Shown: in pieces, positions 23,075 to 32,585 of the stretch
Numbering within the stretch: the first letter of the stretch is position 1
Layout of the letters: every line of letters begins with the position of its first letter
From: Gigaspora rosea
Taxonomy: Eukaryota > Glomeromycota > Glomeromycetes > Diversisporales > Gigasporaceae
DNA length: 64,000 nt
Direction of reading: 5' to 3'
Assembly: GCA_003550325.1 (NCBI GenBank)
Contig: QKWP01000250.1
Span: forward strand, 213,495-277,494
Program-made: the position numbers and the translations under genes
Notes under the pieces: generated by a model
Seen by the model: only the letters and a program-made list of their open reading frames with translations
Databases searched by the model: none
Told to the model about the DNA's origin: nothing

Positions 23075-23745
23075 TAATAACTATTGTTCTACTGAACCAA
23101 TTTAGATGATTTAACTACCAAAATGTTCATCTTGCTGAGACGATTCTAACAAGCCTAAAATTGTTAAAATCTAATTACAGGGTCCCAAGATCGTTCAACT
23201 TTTGTGTAATTTTAATAGTGATTTTTTAGAATCACTAAGTAAATTTTCTTTAATATTGAATAACTTTTGATCCACTGGCCCGTTTTGAGTAATTTAACTA
23301 CCAAAATGTTCATCTCAATGTGACGATTCTAACAAGTCCAAAATTGCTAAATTCCAATTACTAGATCCCAAGATCGATAAAGATTTGTATTGTTAGATAA
23401 TCATTTAATTAAATTTGATTAAATGATTGTCTAACAATACAAATCTTTATCGATTTTGGAATCCAGTATTTGGATTTTGGCTTGTTAGAATCGTTTCACT
23501 GAGACAAACATTTTGGTAGTTAAATCACTCAAAACGGGCTAGTGAATCAAAAGTTATTCAATATTAAAAAAATTTACTTAGTGATTCTAAAAAATCACTA
23601 TTAAAATTATACAAAAGTTGAATTATCTTGGGATCCTGTGATTAGATTCTAACGATTTAGGGCTTGTTAGAATCGTCTCAGCAAGACGAACATTTTGGTA
23701 GTTAAATCATCTAAATTGGTCTAGCAGAACAATAGTTATTATCAA
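23075..23745. mobile_element. large near-perfect palindrome (foldback element)
   Basis: The left arm (AACTACCAAAATGTTCATCT, GACGATTCTAACAAGCC, TTTAGAATCACTAAGTAA) is mirrored in reverse complement on the right, centred near 23416. Arms are about 330 bp. The block ACCAAAATGTTCATCT also occurs twice within each arm. Non-coding. Confidence 0.8.
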
Positions 23746-23866
23746 TTTTATAAATTAAAACATATAAAAAATATAAAATTTAATTGGCTAATAGAGTATC
23801 AGTGTAGGTGGGTAGGGTAAAATTTTGAAATTTATTAGTAACAAAATATTACGTAATTTCTGGAAG

Positions 23867-24431
23867 CCCTTGATGATTTTTTCGAAGTGGAATCAACTGT
23901 ATCCCTTGACAAAGATAATCGTATAGAAATATTTTCTTCTACATTTTTAGAAAGTACTAATATAATTCATGCTACATTAAAATTTTCATGGAAAACCAAT
24001 GGTTTTTAACGTTACAGTAAGTGCATCTAATAATCAAAGAAATGGTATAGCTTAGTAAGTATTAGTTTCATTTTATTTAATTTACACATATTCTAATGCT
24101 TTTTAACAATAAATAACAATAATAATGGCTATAAGTGACGAAGTTAAGAAATATTCTCTAATTTCGTGAGTAATATATACTAATGCATATAAAAAATATC
24201 ATTTATAAGATTCTGTTGATACTCAAGTTTTACCAAGCGATAAACAAAGATCCATTAGAACTCGCTCTTGTTTGTTGGTATGATGAAGTTGGTGAATTAT
24301 GGGGATGTCCTAAATTGAAATTAATTAAACAATACAGTTGTATACCTATAGATAGTATAGACAGAACTGTACATATAGTTGCAAGTTTTGAAAAAACAAA
24401 TGAATATTTGATGAACAGTTTTATATTCTAA
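23867..24431 (+). pseudogene. Plavaka-type transposase, extreme C-terminus
   Basis: After the insertion the reading resumes as LDDFFEVESTVSLDKDNRIE and ATLKFSWKTNG. A gap or intron follows, then the ORF at 24183-24431 with PLELALVCWYDE, LWGCPKLKLI and DRTVHIVASFEKTNEYLMNS. This last part matches the usual C-terminal block of Plavaka ORFs (ALVQWYDF..YGCP.L.L...Y..I....I..VHIVP.F...N.YFVN). The stop is at 24429-24431. Confidence 0.7.
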
Positions 24432-24572
24432 TATTTAATGCATATATTTATATTTAAAGGTATATTTAATATTTAAAGTGTATCCAAATTAAAGTATAAT
24501 ACTAATTATCATTTAATAACGTAATGATCGATATATAGCGATTTTGATTAGTTCGATGATAATCGATAATTT

Positions 24573-24829
24573 GGGCTGCCGTCAATAGAAATAAGGCAGA
24601 TTGACATTTTAAAAAAAATTAATACGTTAACTTTCACAGCGCATATCTCTATGGATTTTGAGGCTATCTTGATGATTTAATATTCAAAAGAAAGCTTAGG
24701 TCATAGGCTTTCTTTTGAATATTAAATTATCAAGATGGCCTCAATATTTATAGAGATATGCAGTGTGAAAGTTAAGGTATGAGTTTTTTTTAAAATGTCA
24801 ATCTGCCTTATTTCTATTGATGGCAGCCT
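24573..24829. mobile_element. foldback MITE
   Basis: GGCTGCCGTCAATAGAAATA at the left is matched by TATTTCTATTGATGGCAGCC at the right. The palindrome continues inward through TCAATCTGCC and TTGAATATTAAAT to a centre near 24693. 257 bp, no ORF. Confidence 0.85.
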
Positions 24830-25049
24830 ATTTGATCTACATCAATTACTTATCTATTTTCATTATTAATCGATTTTTAATATATATAGATTTATAACAA
24901 ATTAATCGATATATAATGTTTAATTTTAATTGATATAAATTGATTATGCATTATAAATTGATATATATCTACTTAAAATATTTCGTGATGAAATTGGATA
25001 CTAGCTTTAATGGGTATTACAAAATGGGGTTGCAATCAATTAATCAAAA

Positions 25050-25320
25050 ATCACTTTACTGACATAATATTTCACTGACATGTTCATTTTACTGACAGTT
25101 TATTTCACCAAAGATCATTTCATTGACAAAGTAATTCTGGTCAATGTTGTTAGGATCAGGGTAGAATTAGGTAGAATTAGGGCTAAAGTTAGGGTGCTTT
25201 TTGAAAAAAACGTGTCAGTGAAATAAACATCAGTGAAACAAACTGTTAGTAAAATAAACTTGTTGGCGAGTATTTGTCAGTAAAATGTTATATCAGTGAA
25301 GTAATTGTTTGCGAAATAAT
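25050..25320. repeat. inverted patch of TTTCACTGACA / TGTCAGTGAAA words
   Basis: The left half repeats TTTCACTGACA and TTTACTGACA; the right half repeats GTCAGTGAAATAAAC. The halves flank an AGGGTAGAATTAGG segment. A similar composition occurs near 60500-60800. Non-coding. Confidence 0.6.
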
Positions 25321-25839
25321 ATGAACCCTACAAAATGTGCGTTTTATTCTGTACAAAATAATGTAATGGCTGAAATTAGTAAACAATTATGTAATATGAC
25401 CAAATTTTGTAGATCCTACTGTTAGCCAATCAAAATCGAGAATCTGTTGTGACAATTTTGGATTAATATCAAAATTGAATATTTTGCTCAGCAAGTATAT
25501 ATAAATCATGCGGCTGGCACTTGCGAATTATGCGAATTTTGAGTTATTAGCCAATAAAATTTAAAAAGCACAGATCAAGTGATTACAATCATATGTACAA
25601 CCTGATTTATGTATTTAACCAACCAATTTTTGTTCACATGTAGTAAAAATCGTATTATAATCCTGGACATTCTACTTTCTACTATTTACTTTGTCTAATA
25701 ACTCTATTTAAAGACATAAATCATAAATAAATTAAAATAAATTTCTTACCTATTGGATTAAACTAGTTCAATTTAAATAGAATAAACTAGATAAAAAAGA
25801 ATAGAAATAACTTATTTGTCAAATTATTAACTGATTAAT

Positions 25840-26675
25840 TGTCTAGAGCATAGCAGAGGACTTTATATGTTTATGTAAGGTGATACAGAAGTTATATTTT
25901 TGATATAGCAATAATAATTGTCCAGAGCGTAGTGGAGGACTTTATATGTTTACAAAAGTTACATTTTTGATGCATCAATAATTGTCTAGAGCATAGCGGC
26001 AGATATTATATGTTTACATAAAGTGATACAAAAATTACATTTTTGATGCATCAATATTTGTAAAATCAAAATCGTAATTTTTGTATTTGGTGTCTGTCAC
26101 CATGTGAGCAATAGTTACGTTTTTGATGCAGTAGATTATTTGATAAGTTATCATATAAAAATGCAACCTTGTTTCAATATTTGACTTCATTTTATATGGA
26201 TGATTATAAGCCAATAGTCAATTGATGGTGCACCAGTAAAGCCGGTGAAACTAATGCACTAATAGTTATAGAAAAGGCTAATTTTCAATGGTGCACTAGT
26301 GGTGTTTTGCTGGTGCACCAGTTTTTTGGTAAAACTAATTAGTTTCACCAACAAGCTTACTCCAGACACACAATATTGCACATTAACCTAGTAGTAATAT
26401 CAAAAATATAACTTCTGTATTTGGTGTCTGTCCGCATGTATATAATAGTTACATTTTTGATGCATCATATTGCTTTGACTTGTGTCGCATTAAAAATTGA
26501 AATTAGTTCTTAGTGCACTTCGGACACACAATGCTGTGCATTAACCTAGTAATATCAAAAACATAACTTCTGTATTTGGTGTCTGTCCACATGTGCCTTT
26601 TTGATACATCATATGTTTTGATTTGTGTTGCATCAAAAAAATGAAATTAGTTCTTAGTTGTTATTGCGCTTCGGA
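25840..26675. repeat. cluster of a dispersed repeat family (GGAC-TTTATATG ... TTTTTGATGCATCAAT; CTTCGGACACACAATGC)
   Basis: Three direct units of 65-75 bp start TTGTCTAGAGCATAGC or TTGTCCAGAGCGTAGTGG (25842, 25916, 25978) and end TTTTTGATGCATCAAT. Further pieces with GACACACAATGCTGTGCATT and TTCTGTATTTGGTGTCTGTC are at 26350 and 26510. Between them lies a patch of GGTGCACCAG (26225-26345). Copies elsewhere: 27400-27600, 29205-29425, 35640-35860, 47105-47235. No ORF; probably a short non-autonomous element. Confidence 0.65.
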
Positions 26676-26677
26676 CT

Positions 26678-27403
26678 AGAGTTAATACCTCTATCCGGAT
26701 ATATTTTTTATATCCAGATTTATCCAGTTTTAACATAATATATATCCGGATTTAAATTTAAATCCGGATTTATTTATATCCGGATATAAAAACACTGTCA
26801 CGTTATATCACATGACATAGTATATATCCGGATCAGTGTTCGAAATTAGTGTTCTCCGAGTTCTCATGAGAACACTGTTTTAAATTTGTGCACAGTAAAA
26901 AATTTTTTACTGTTCACTATTAAAATTTTTTTGAGAACAGTAAAATAAAAATAATGTTCTCATAAGTAACTACATAATATTGTAAAATAAATAAATATAT
27001 TGAACTACTGTAGTTATAATAATTTATTATCAAATTTATTTAGTTGACATATAATTACTATAGCATGTATGAAAAAATACTTTAATGTACATTCATATAT
27101 AGATACATTAACAGAATTAACAGAATTTTTATATTAATCTGATACAATTTATGCTTTTTATAGATAATATTAGAACATTAGATATTATAATGTGGAGATA
27201 AAAAGGTACATATATTTTCAATATATGTACTGTACATTATATGATATATTTAAATTTTTTTTTTTTAGGGAGCATAAATGAGAACATAACCAATAGGCTG
27301 AGAACACTCATAGCTATTATGCTGTTCTCATGAGAACAGTGTTTGAGTCCGAAATTTCGAACACTGATCCGGATATATAAATCCGGATGGAGGTGATAAC
27401 TCT
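26678..27403. mobile_element. nested pair of inverted-repeat elements
   Basis: The outer element has ends AGAGTTAATACCTCTATCCG and CGGATGGAGGTGATAACTCT, with TCCGGATATA words inside. The inner element, 26834-27365, starts CAGTGTTCGAAATTAGTGTT and ends AAATTTCGAACACTG; its inner arms CTCATGAGAACA face each other. The whole is itself embedded in the dispersed-repeat cluster (TTCGGAC on both sides), giving three levels of insertion. Confidence 0.7.
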
Positions 27404-28040
27404 ACTTCGGACACACAATGCTGTGCATTAACCTAGTAGTAATATCAAAAATGTAACTTCTGTATTTGGTGTCTGTCCGCATGTGTACAATAGTTACCTT
27501 TTTGATACATCGTATTGTTTTGATTTGTGTCGCATCAAAAAAATGAAATTAGATCTTAGTTGGCGCTTCGGACACACAATGCTGTGCATTAACCTAGTGT
27601 AAATAAAAGATCTTACAGTACTTTAAATAAATCTCATATGATAAATAGCTTATCTTTATTTTTGAACGATCACTGGAGAATAAAAAAAAAATCAATAAAT
27701 AAATAAGCAATATGAATAGTGCTCGGCACAATCAAACAAAAACTTGAAATACTTCATATTAAACAATCAGATCAGATCAGTTAAATATATATGTGTTCAT
27801 ATGATTGGTTAATATCTACTTGATCAAGTATTTAACTGTCAATTTTTGTTTGATTGAATCGAACACTAAATATGGACAATAGTAAATATGGGGGAATGAT
27901 ATTGTCAACAAGGTCATTGGAAAAGACAGGATTCATAAGAAAATAGTTACTGTATATGCTTGACGACACTTATTTACGCTGAATACTTGAATAACTGATT
28001 ATTAAAAGTAGACGATAACTTTATTAGTATTTGTATGATG
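27404..28040. other. non-coding stretch with a copy of the dispersed repeat
   Basis: 27404-27600 holds two CTTCGGACACACAATGC ends of the family described at 25840. The rest is AT-rich without a supported gene. Confidence 0.5.
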
Positions 28041-28042
28041 TT

Positions 28043-28267
28043 TAGGCCGTTCGAAGTTGATTATTTGGCTAATATCACTTTCTAGGACTCTCGGGAGGGA
28101 GGGTAAAATGAAACGAACGTATGAAACGAACATATAAAAATGAACAAATATGGGCAAATTTCATTGGTTAATGTAAATCAGGTGATTAGCGAGAGTCATC
28201 CAGAGTTTGATTGGTTGATCATTTTTCAGGGGGAGACTTCAGCTGTTAATAACTTCGAACGGCCTTA
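28043..28267. mobile_element. MITE with GGCCGTTCGAAGTT ends
   Basis: TTAGGCCGTTCGAAGTT at the left is matched by AACTTCGAACGGCCTTA at the right, 225 bp apart. No ORF. The flanks do not give an unambiguous target duplication. Confidence 0.75.
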
Positions 28268-28357
28268 GACTACTCGGGTTAGACCCGATAAAGTTATAAA
28301 CGGGTAATGACCCAGAGATTAAACTTTATGCCGGTTCCAATCGCTGATAATCAAACC

Positions 28358-28714
28358 CAGGGACGATGATTTTCTGCAAAATGCAGAATGCCGCAATTCA
28401 CCCATTTTTGCAGAAATTGGATTTTATCACGGATAATTGCAGAAATGACTTAAAATTTGACCAGGATCCAATCAAATTGCGAGTTTTGGCGGAGAGTTTC
28501 GGAAGGATAGACAATCAATTAACACAAAATACGAGCGCGTGGTCGTCGGAAAGCTTCGGAACATTAGTATTAAACCAAGTTTTGAGTGCAGAAACAGGGT
28601 TCTTATTGCAAAAATTTGCAAAAATTTTATTTCGCAAATAAATAATCGAGAAATTAAATTTAGTCACTGCCTGCAGAATTTGAGTTTAGTTGCCGCAGAA
28701 AATCATCGTCCCTG
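28358..28714. mobile_element. hAT-type MITE
   Basis: The ends are CAGGGACGATGATTTTCTGC and its exact complement GCAGAAAATCATCGTCCCTG. The 8-bp target duplication ATCAAACC is at 28350-28357 and 28715-28722. These features are diagnostic for hAT. The ORF at 28366-28641 lies wholly inside and starts in the terminal repeat, so it is not counted as a gene. Confidence 0.9.
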
Positions 28715-29744
28715 ATCAAACCCGACGAACTTTCGGATCTAACCGACCGGACATGACTAAAATGTTCATATCGAACCCGAACTGAACATGGCTTTGAAAA
28801 AAGTTTGGATTCAAGTTCAGTTTGAAAATCGAACCAAACTAAAACTTGACCAAAAGTTTGACTCGGTTTGGTTCGGTTCTATAGGATCAACTAATGCTGA
28901 AATTTAAGATTAAAAATAGGCAGTTTTTACAATACACAGTGTATATACTTACTATTTACCCATAATTTATTATTAATTAACCTATTAATAAGTTTTATAT
29001 TTAAAACTTTATTATTTAGTCCACTTTGCTTGTCTAGTTAGTACTTGTAATGAAGTCAGTCTGCCAAGATTTTACAAGACCTCCAACTAGTGTTCTTGGA
29101 TTGTAGCTATATGTAAAAGTTCTTGTATTTTGATCGGGTAATTCCAAACATATAATCACACGCAAGTTATAATCCGCACATGACAAATGTTCTTCTAATT
29201 GTCCGGAGAGTGTTTAATAAGGGTGATAAAAGTTACGTTTTTTGATGCATCAACACATTTTTTGATAACCTAGAATCAATAGGGTTGTATAATAACGCTA
29301 ACATGTAAAATTGAAATTTCGTGTCTGCCCACACACGTGTCTAACTTCGTATTTTAATGTAACAAACGTTTTTATAACATAATAAATATAAGCTTCGGAC
29401 ACTCTCTGGCTACGCACTAGTAATAATTAATTATTACGCAATATTTCGCCGTTTTGATAACAATAACGTATTACATGCAGAAAATTCACAAAACGTCATA
29501 GTGTCAACAATAATTCCAAGATAACTTGGCATTTATAGTGTTACAGAAATTGTCACAAAATTGTCTTGTAGTAATCTCAGTTTGGATCCTTGGCAATACG
29601 GCATATATATGGCATCTTGGCAATTATATTTATAAATAGTCGATCATGCCCACACAAAGATACGTAAGTACGTACTGTACTTAATACTATATCTGATATA
29701 TATTATATTAACTATATCCAATTATATAATATTAACTATATACA
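28715..29744. other. upstream region of the F-box gene
   Basis: 28730-28890 is a patch of GGTTCGG/GAACCGA words. 29205-29425 holds a copy of the dispersed repeat (TTGTCCGGAGAGTG ... TTCGGACACTCTC). 29690-29740 is a TATATTA-rich stretch directly before the ATG at 29745. No gene. Confidence 0.5.
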
Positions 29745-30665
29745 ATGATATCCCGACTTCCAGTTGAAATAATCCTTCAAATATTTCAAATAATTTATTA
29801 TTCAAAGCCCAAAAATCGACCTTATGAACAATATCAAACACTTCGAACATGTTTATTAGTTAACAGATTTTGGTGTATAAATGTGACATCAATCCTCTGG
29901 TCAAGAGTTTTTGCCGCAAATTCGCTTGTACGTTTAGGAGCCATAAATAAATATATTTCATGTTTAAATCCCGAAAAATTTCAGTATCTTTTGGATGCTG
30001 GTATGAAATTTACCAAACGTACAGAATATAATCAATTATTTGATTATCCATCATTTTTAAAAGAATTACAATTCGATATATTTTTAAAAGATTTATCAGT
30101 TTGGTGCATTGAAAATGGAAATTATCATTGTCGTAACCTTAAATTTCATAATTTGGTATTAAAAACCTTATTGGAATTATTTTCAGAAAGAGGAGCCAAA
30201 ATAGAAATTTTTTATATGAAACAAGTATATAAAAGTGCATTTCCTTCATATCATACGGAATTAAGATATTTAGATTTTAGTATATTAACATCTGTTAACA
30301 TTAAAGGAATGTTTACGAATTGTAAAAAAATGCGATTAGAAGGAGATGTATTAATGATTAATAATATTATAGATAATTTTACAAAAATTTGTAATAATAT
30401 TGAACATTTAACACTCGATTCACCAAATATAGGACCTAAAATTTTACAAAATAACTTCTTGAATCCGACATCATACACATTTTTAAATGAAGAAATAGAT
30501 AGAAAAAAAATAATTTCTATAATTTTATCAAAATCATTTTCTATTACTCAATCTAATTCACTTACCTGTTTAATTATTTCTCAACGTAAACTTAAAACTT
30601 TAGTTTTATCTAATCAGTCCCCAGTAAACCATTTACCTTTTCATCATACAATCCAAATGATATAA
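29745..30665 (+). CDS. F-box protein
   Basis: The ORF encodes 306 residues. The N-terminus, LPVEIILQIFQIIYY followed by LRTCLLVNRFWCINVTSILW, is a clear F-box, which binds Skp1 in SCF ubiquitin ligases. The rest is LRR-like without a strict consensus (LRYLDFS, CKKMRLEGD, IEHLTLDS), as in the large Glomeromycotina F-box family where it would choose the substrate. At 306 residues it is shorter than the family's usual 450-550; the end (HHTIQMI-stop, then an A-run) could mean truncation or a missed 3' exon. No intron is visible. The start is the first ATG after the TATATTA-rich leader. It converges on the kelch gene on the other strand. Confidence 0.85.
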   Translation: MISRLPVEIILQIFQIIYYSKPKNRPYEQYQTLRTCLLVNRFWCINVTSILWSRVFAANSLVRLGAINKYISCLNPEKFQYLLDAGMKFTKRTEYNQLFDYPSFLKELQFDIFLKDLSVWCIENGNYHCRNLKFHNLVLKTLLELFSERGAKIEIFYMKQVYKSAFPSYHTELRYLDFSILTSVNIKGMFTNCKKMRLEGDVLMINNIIDNFTKICNNIEHLTLDSPNIGPKILQNNFLNPTSYTFLNEEIDRKKIISIILSKSFSITQSNSLTCLIISQRKLKTLVLSNQSPVNHLPFHHTIQMI

Positions 30666-30789
30666 AAAAAAAAAATCTATCTAATTCATTTCTTTTTTTT
30701 TTTTTTATTAAAACAGATATTATAACTTTTTGATTTAACAATTCGAAAGTGAATATTATTATTGTCTTTTTTTTTTTTAAAAAAAAATA

Positions 30790-31579
30790 TCATGTACTTG
30801 TAGCAATGCCAACTTTTCTTTTCCTCCTACATCTATACAAACATATAATTGTAACCAATAAAAAAACAACCAAAATTACAAGTCCAATAAAACTTAAAAT
30901 AAAAATAAATGCCACGTTTGGAGAATTATTGTCCGATGATATGTTAGGTATGTTAGAATAGTAAAGACTTGGAGGTGTAAATGTTGTTATCCAAGTGAAA
31001 TTTGTAGTATTTAATATATAAATGTTTAAATCAGATTCATTCAAAAGTTGTTGTGATTCGATTTTATTTTCTTGTAAAAAAAAATAAAATAAAATTTAAA
31101 TATATATTATATGTGTAATTTTTCAAAAATTCGGATATATCGTTAAAGATTACATACCTAAAGTTACTATCATTAAATCTCCAACCAATATAGCATTATG
31201 GGAATATACTATCGGAGGTTTACTCCCATTAATAATTTGTGTAATCCATGTAAAGGTTTTTCCATATGTAAGAACAGCAAGCGTTGGGGTTGGTGGCAAT
31301 GTTGAATCTTGTCGAAGTCCTCCATATATGATAATTTCGTCGTTTTGCATTACTAAAAAAAAAAATATTTAAGCCGATTATTTTAGAAATTGATTTTTAT
31401 TTGCTTATTTACTTTTCTTATTTACTTTTCTTATTTACTTTTCTTATTTACTTTTACTTATTTACTTTTACTTATTTGCTTTTACTACTTATTTATTATT
31501 CTTTGATTGCAATTTTCATCTAACTTACCTAGCACTGCTGAATGTTCAGAACGGCTATTCGGAACGGAACCATCTGCAG

Positions 31580-31666
<87 letters not shown>

Positions 31667-32458
31667 TATTAAAAAAAAATTTATTTATTTGATGAATGAA
31701 CATTATGATTATTTAAAATTTACGAGCAAATTCCAGTTTGAAGTCTTCGTATCAAATATTGAAATCTATTTTTAATCCATATAAAAATTATAAGTGAACA
31801 TACGATTTTAATTTTACAGACAAAAGCAAGTTCCAAAAACTTGCTTAAAACTTACTTGATCCATCGGTACATAATTGAAACTACTATCAAAACCACCAAT
31901 ATACAAGATTCTTCCATCATCCAGTAATGTTGCTGTATGCCCAGATCTCGATATTGGTGCATCTGTATGAATTGTCCATGATAATTTAATATTGTTTATA
32001 ATATTTAAAGTAATAGTATCGTTATACCAAGTAAATGCATCATTGTCCTTGATACTATATCCACCAAATATAAATATTTGTCCTAATGGGTTTACAACAG
32101 AACTCGCTCCAATTCTTCTCAATTCTGGCAAATTATCTAGATTTATAGTATCAATGGCGTATAAACTATTGTTATTACTAATATATTCATCCAACCCATT
32201 AGTGTCAATAGCATAGTAACTGTCATTGGTACCGCCAAATAGAAATATTGTTGTATGATTAAAACCGCCAATGGATGTGATCGACCAATTTTCATTCGGA
32301 ATTTTCGTTGGTAGGTATATAAAAGGAGGATTTATAGCATCAAATGAGTATGAAACGTCAAGATAAAAGAATTTTGTAAAGTTATCACTTCCAAGAAAAT
32401 ATATTTTTTGTCCAATCAAGTTTGCTGTATACTTCAATGATGAAGAAAGAGATAGCAT
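30790..32458 (-). CDS. kelch-repeat protein with C-terminal membrane anchor, four exons
   Basis: The exons on the minus strand are 32458-31856, 31580-31529, 31352-31158 and 31070-30790. Donors are GTAAGT, GTAAGT and GTATGT; acceptors are TTTAG, TTTAG and ACAAG. Phases agree across all three junctions. Kelch blades are marked by LIGQKIYFLG, GFNHTTIFLFGG, NPLGQIFIFGGY, RSGHTATLLDDGRILYIGG, RSEHSAVL and DEIIIYGG. The last exon ends with one membrane helix (VAFIFILSFIGLVILVVFLL) and a short basic tail (RCRRKRK), so the propeller probably faces out or into the lumen. The family usually begins with a signal peptide; none is seen here, and the exon is open 5' of the ATG at 32458, so the N-terminus may be truncated or encoded in an unseen exon. 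Its second intron ends in an unbroken 79-T tract. Confidence 0.8.
31583..31661. repeat. unbroken poly-A run of 79 bases
   Basis: It lies in the first intron of the exon set listed for the kelch gene, immediately before its acceptor when read on the coding strand (79 T followed by AG). Length in the assembly may not be exact. Confidence 0.85.
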
Positions 32459-32464
32459 AATGAA

Positions 32465-32554
32465 AAGTTCATAATATTCCAATATAAAATTGAAGAAATG
32501 AAATGATATATACCATGATTTTTTTTAATCAAAAAAAATTAAAAATAATTTGAA

Positions 32555-32585
<31 letters not shown>

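Larger units (their letters stand above)
22312..23866. mobile_element. 1.55-kb inverted-repeat element inserted in the transposase C-terminus, itself holding two palindromes
   Basis: The ends are GGGCTTCCAGAAATTATGTG and CACGTAATTTCTGGAAGCCC-like sequence at 23846-23866. They resemble the ends of the 18554-20706 element (GGGAAG..CAGAAAATCACGT..), which suggests one family hit the same gene twice. The interior contains the complete element at 22428-23059 and the palindrome at 23075-23745. Confidence 0.75.

Noticed and set aside
28366-28641. 91-residue ORF
   Set aside because: It begins within the terminal repeat of a hAT MITE and is contained in it.
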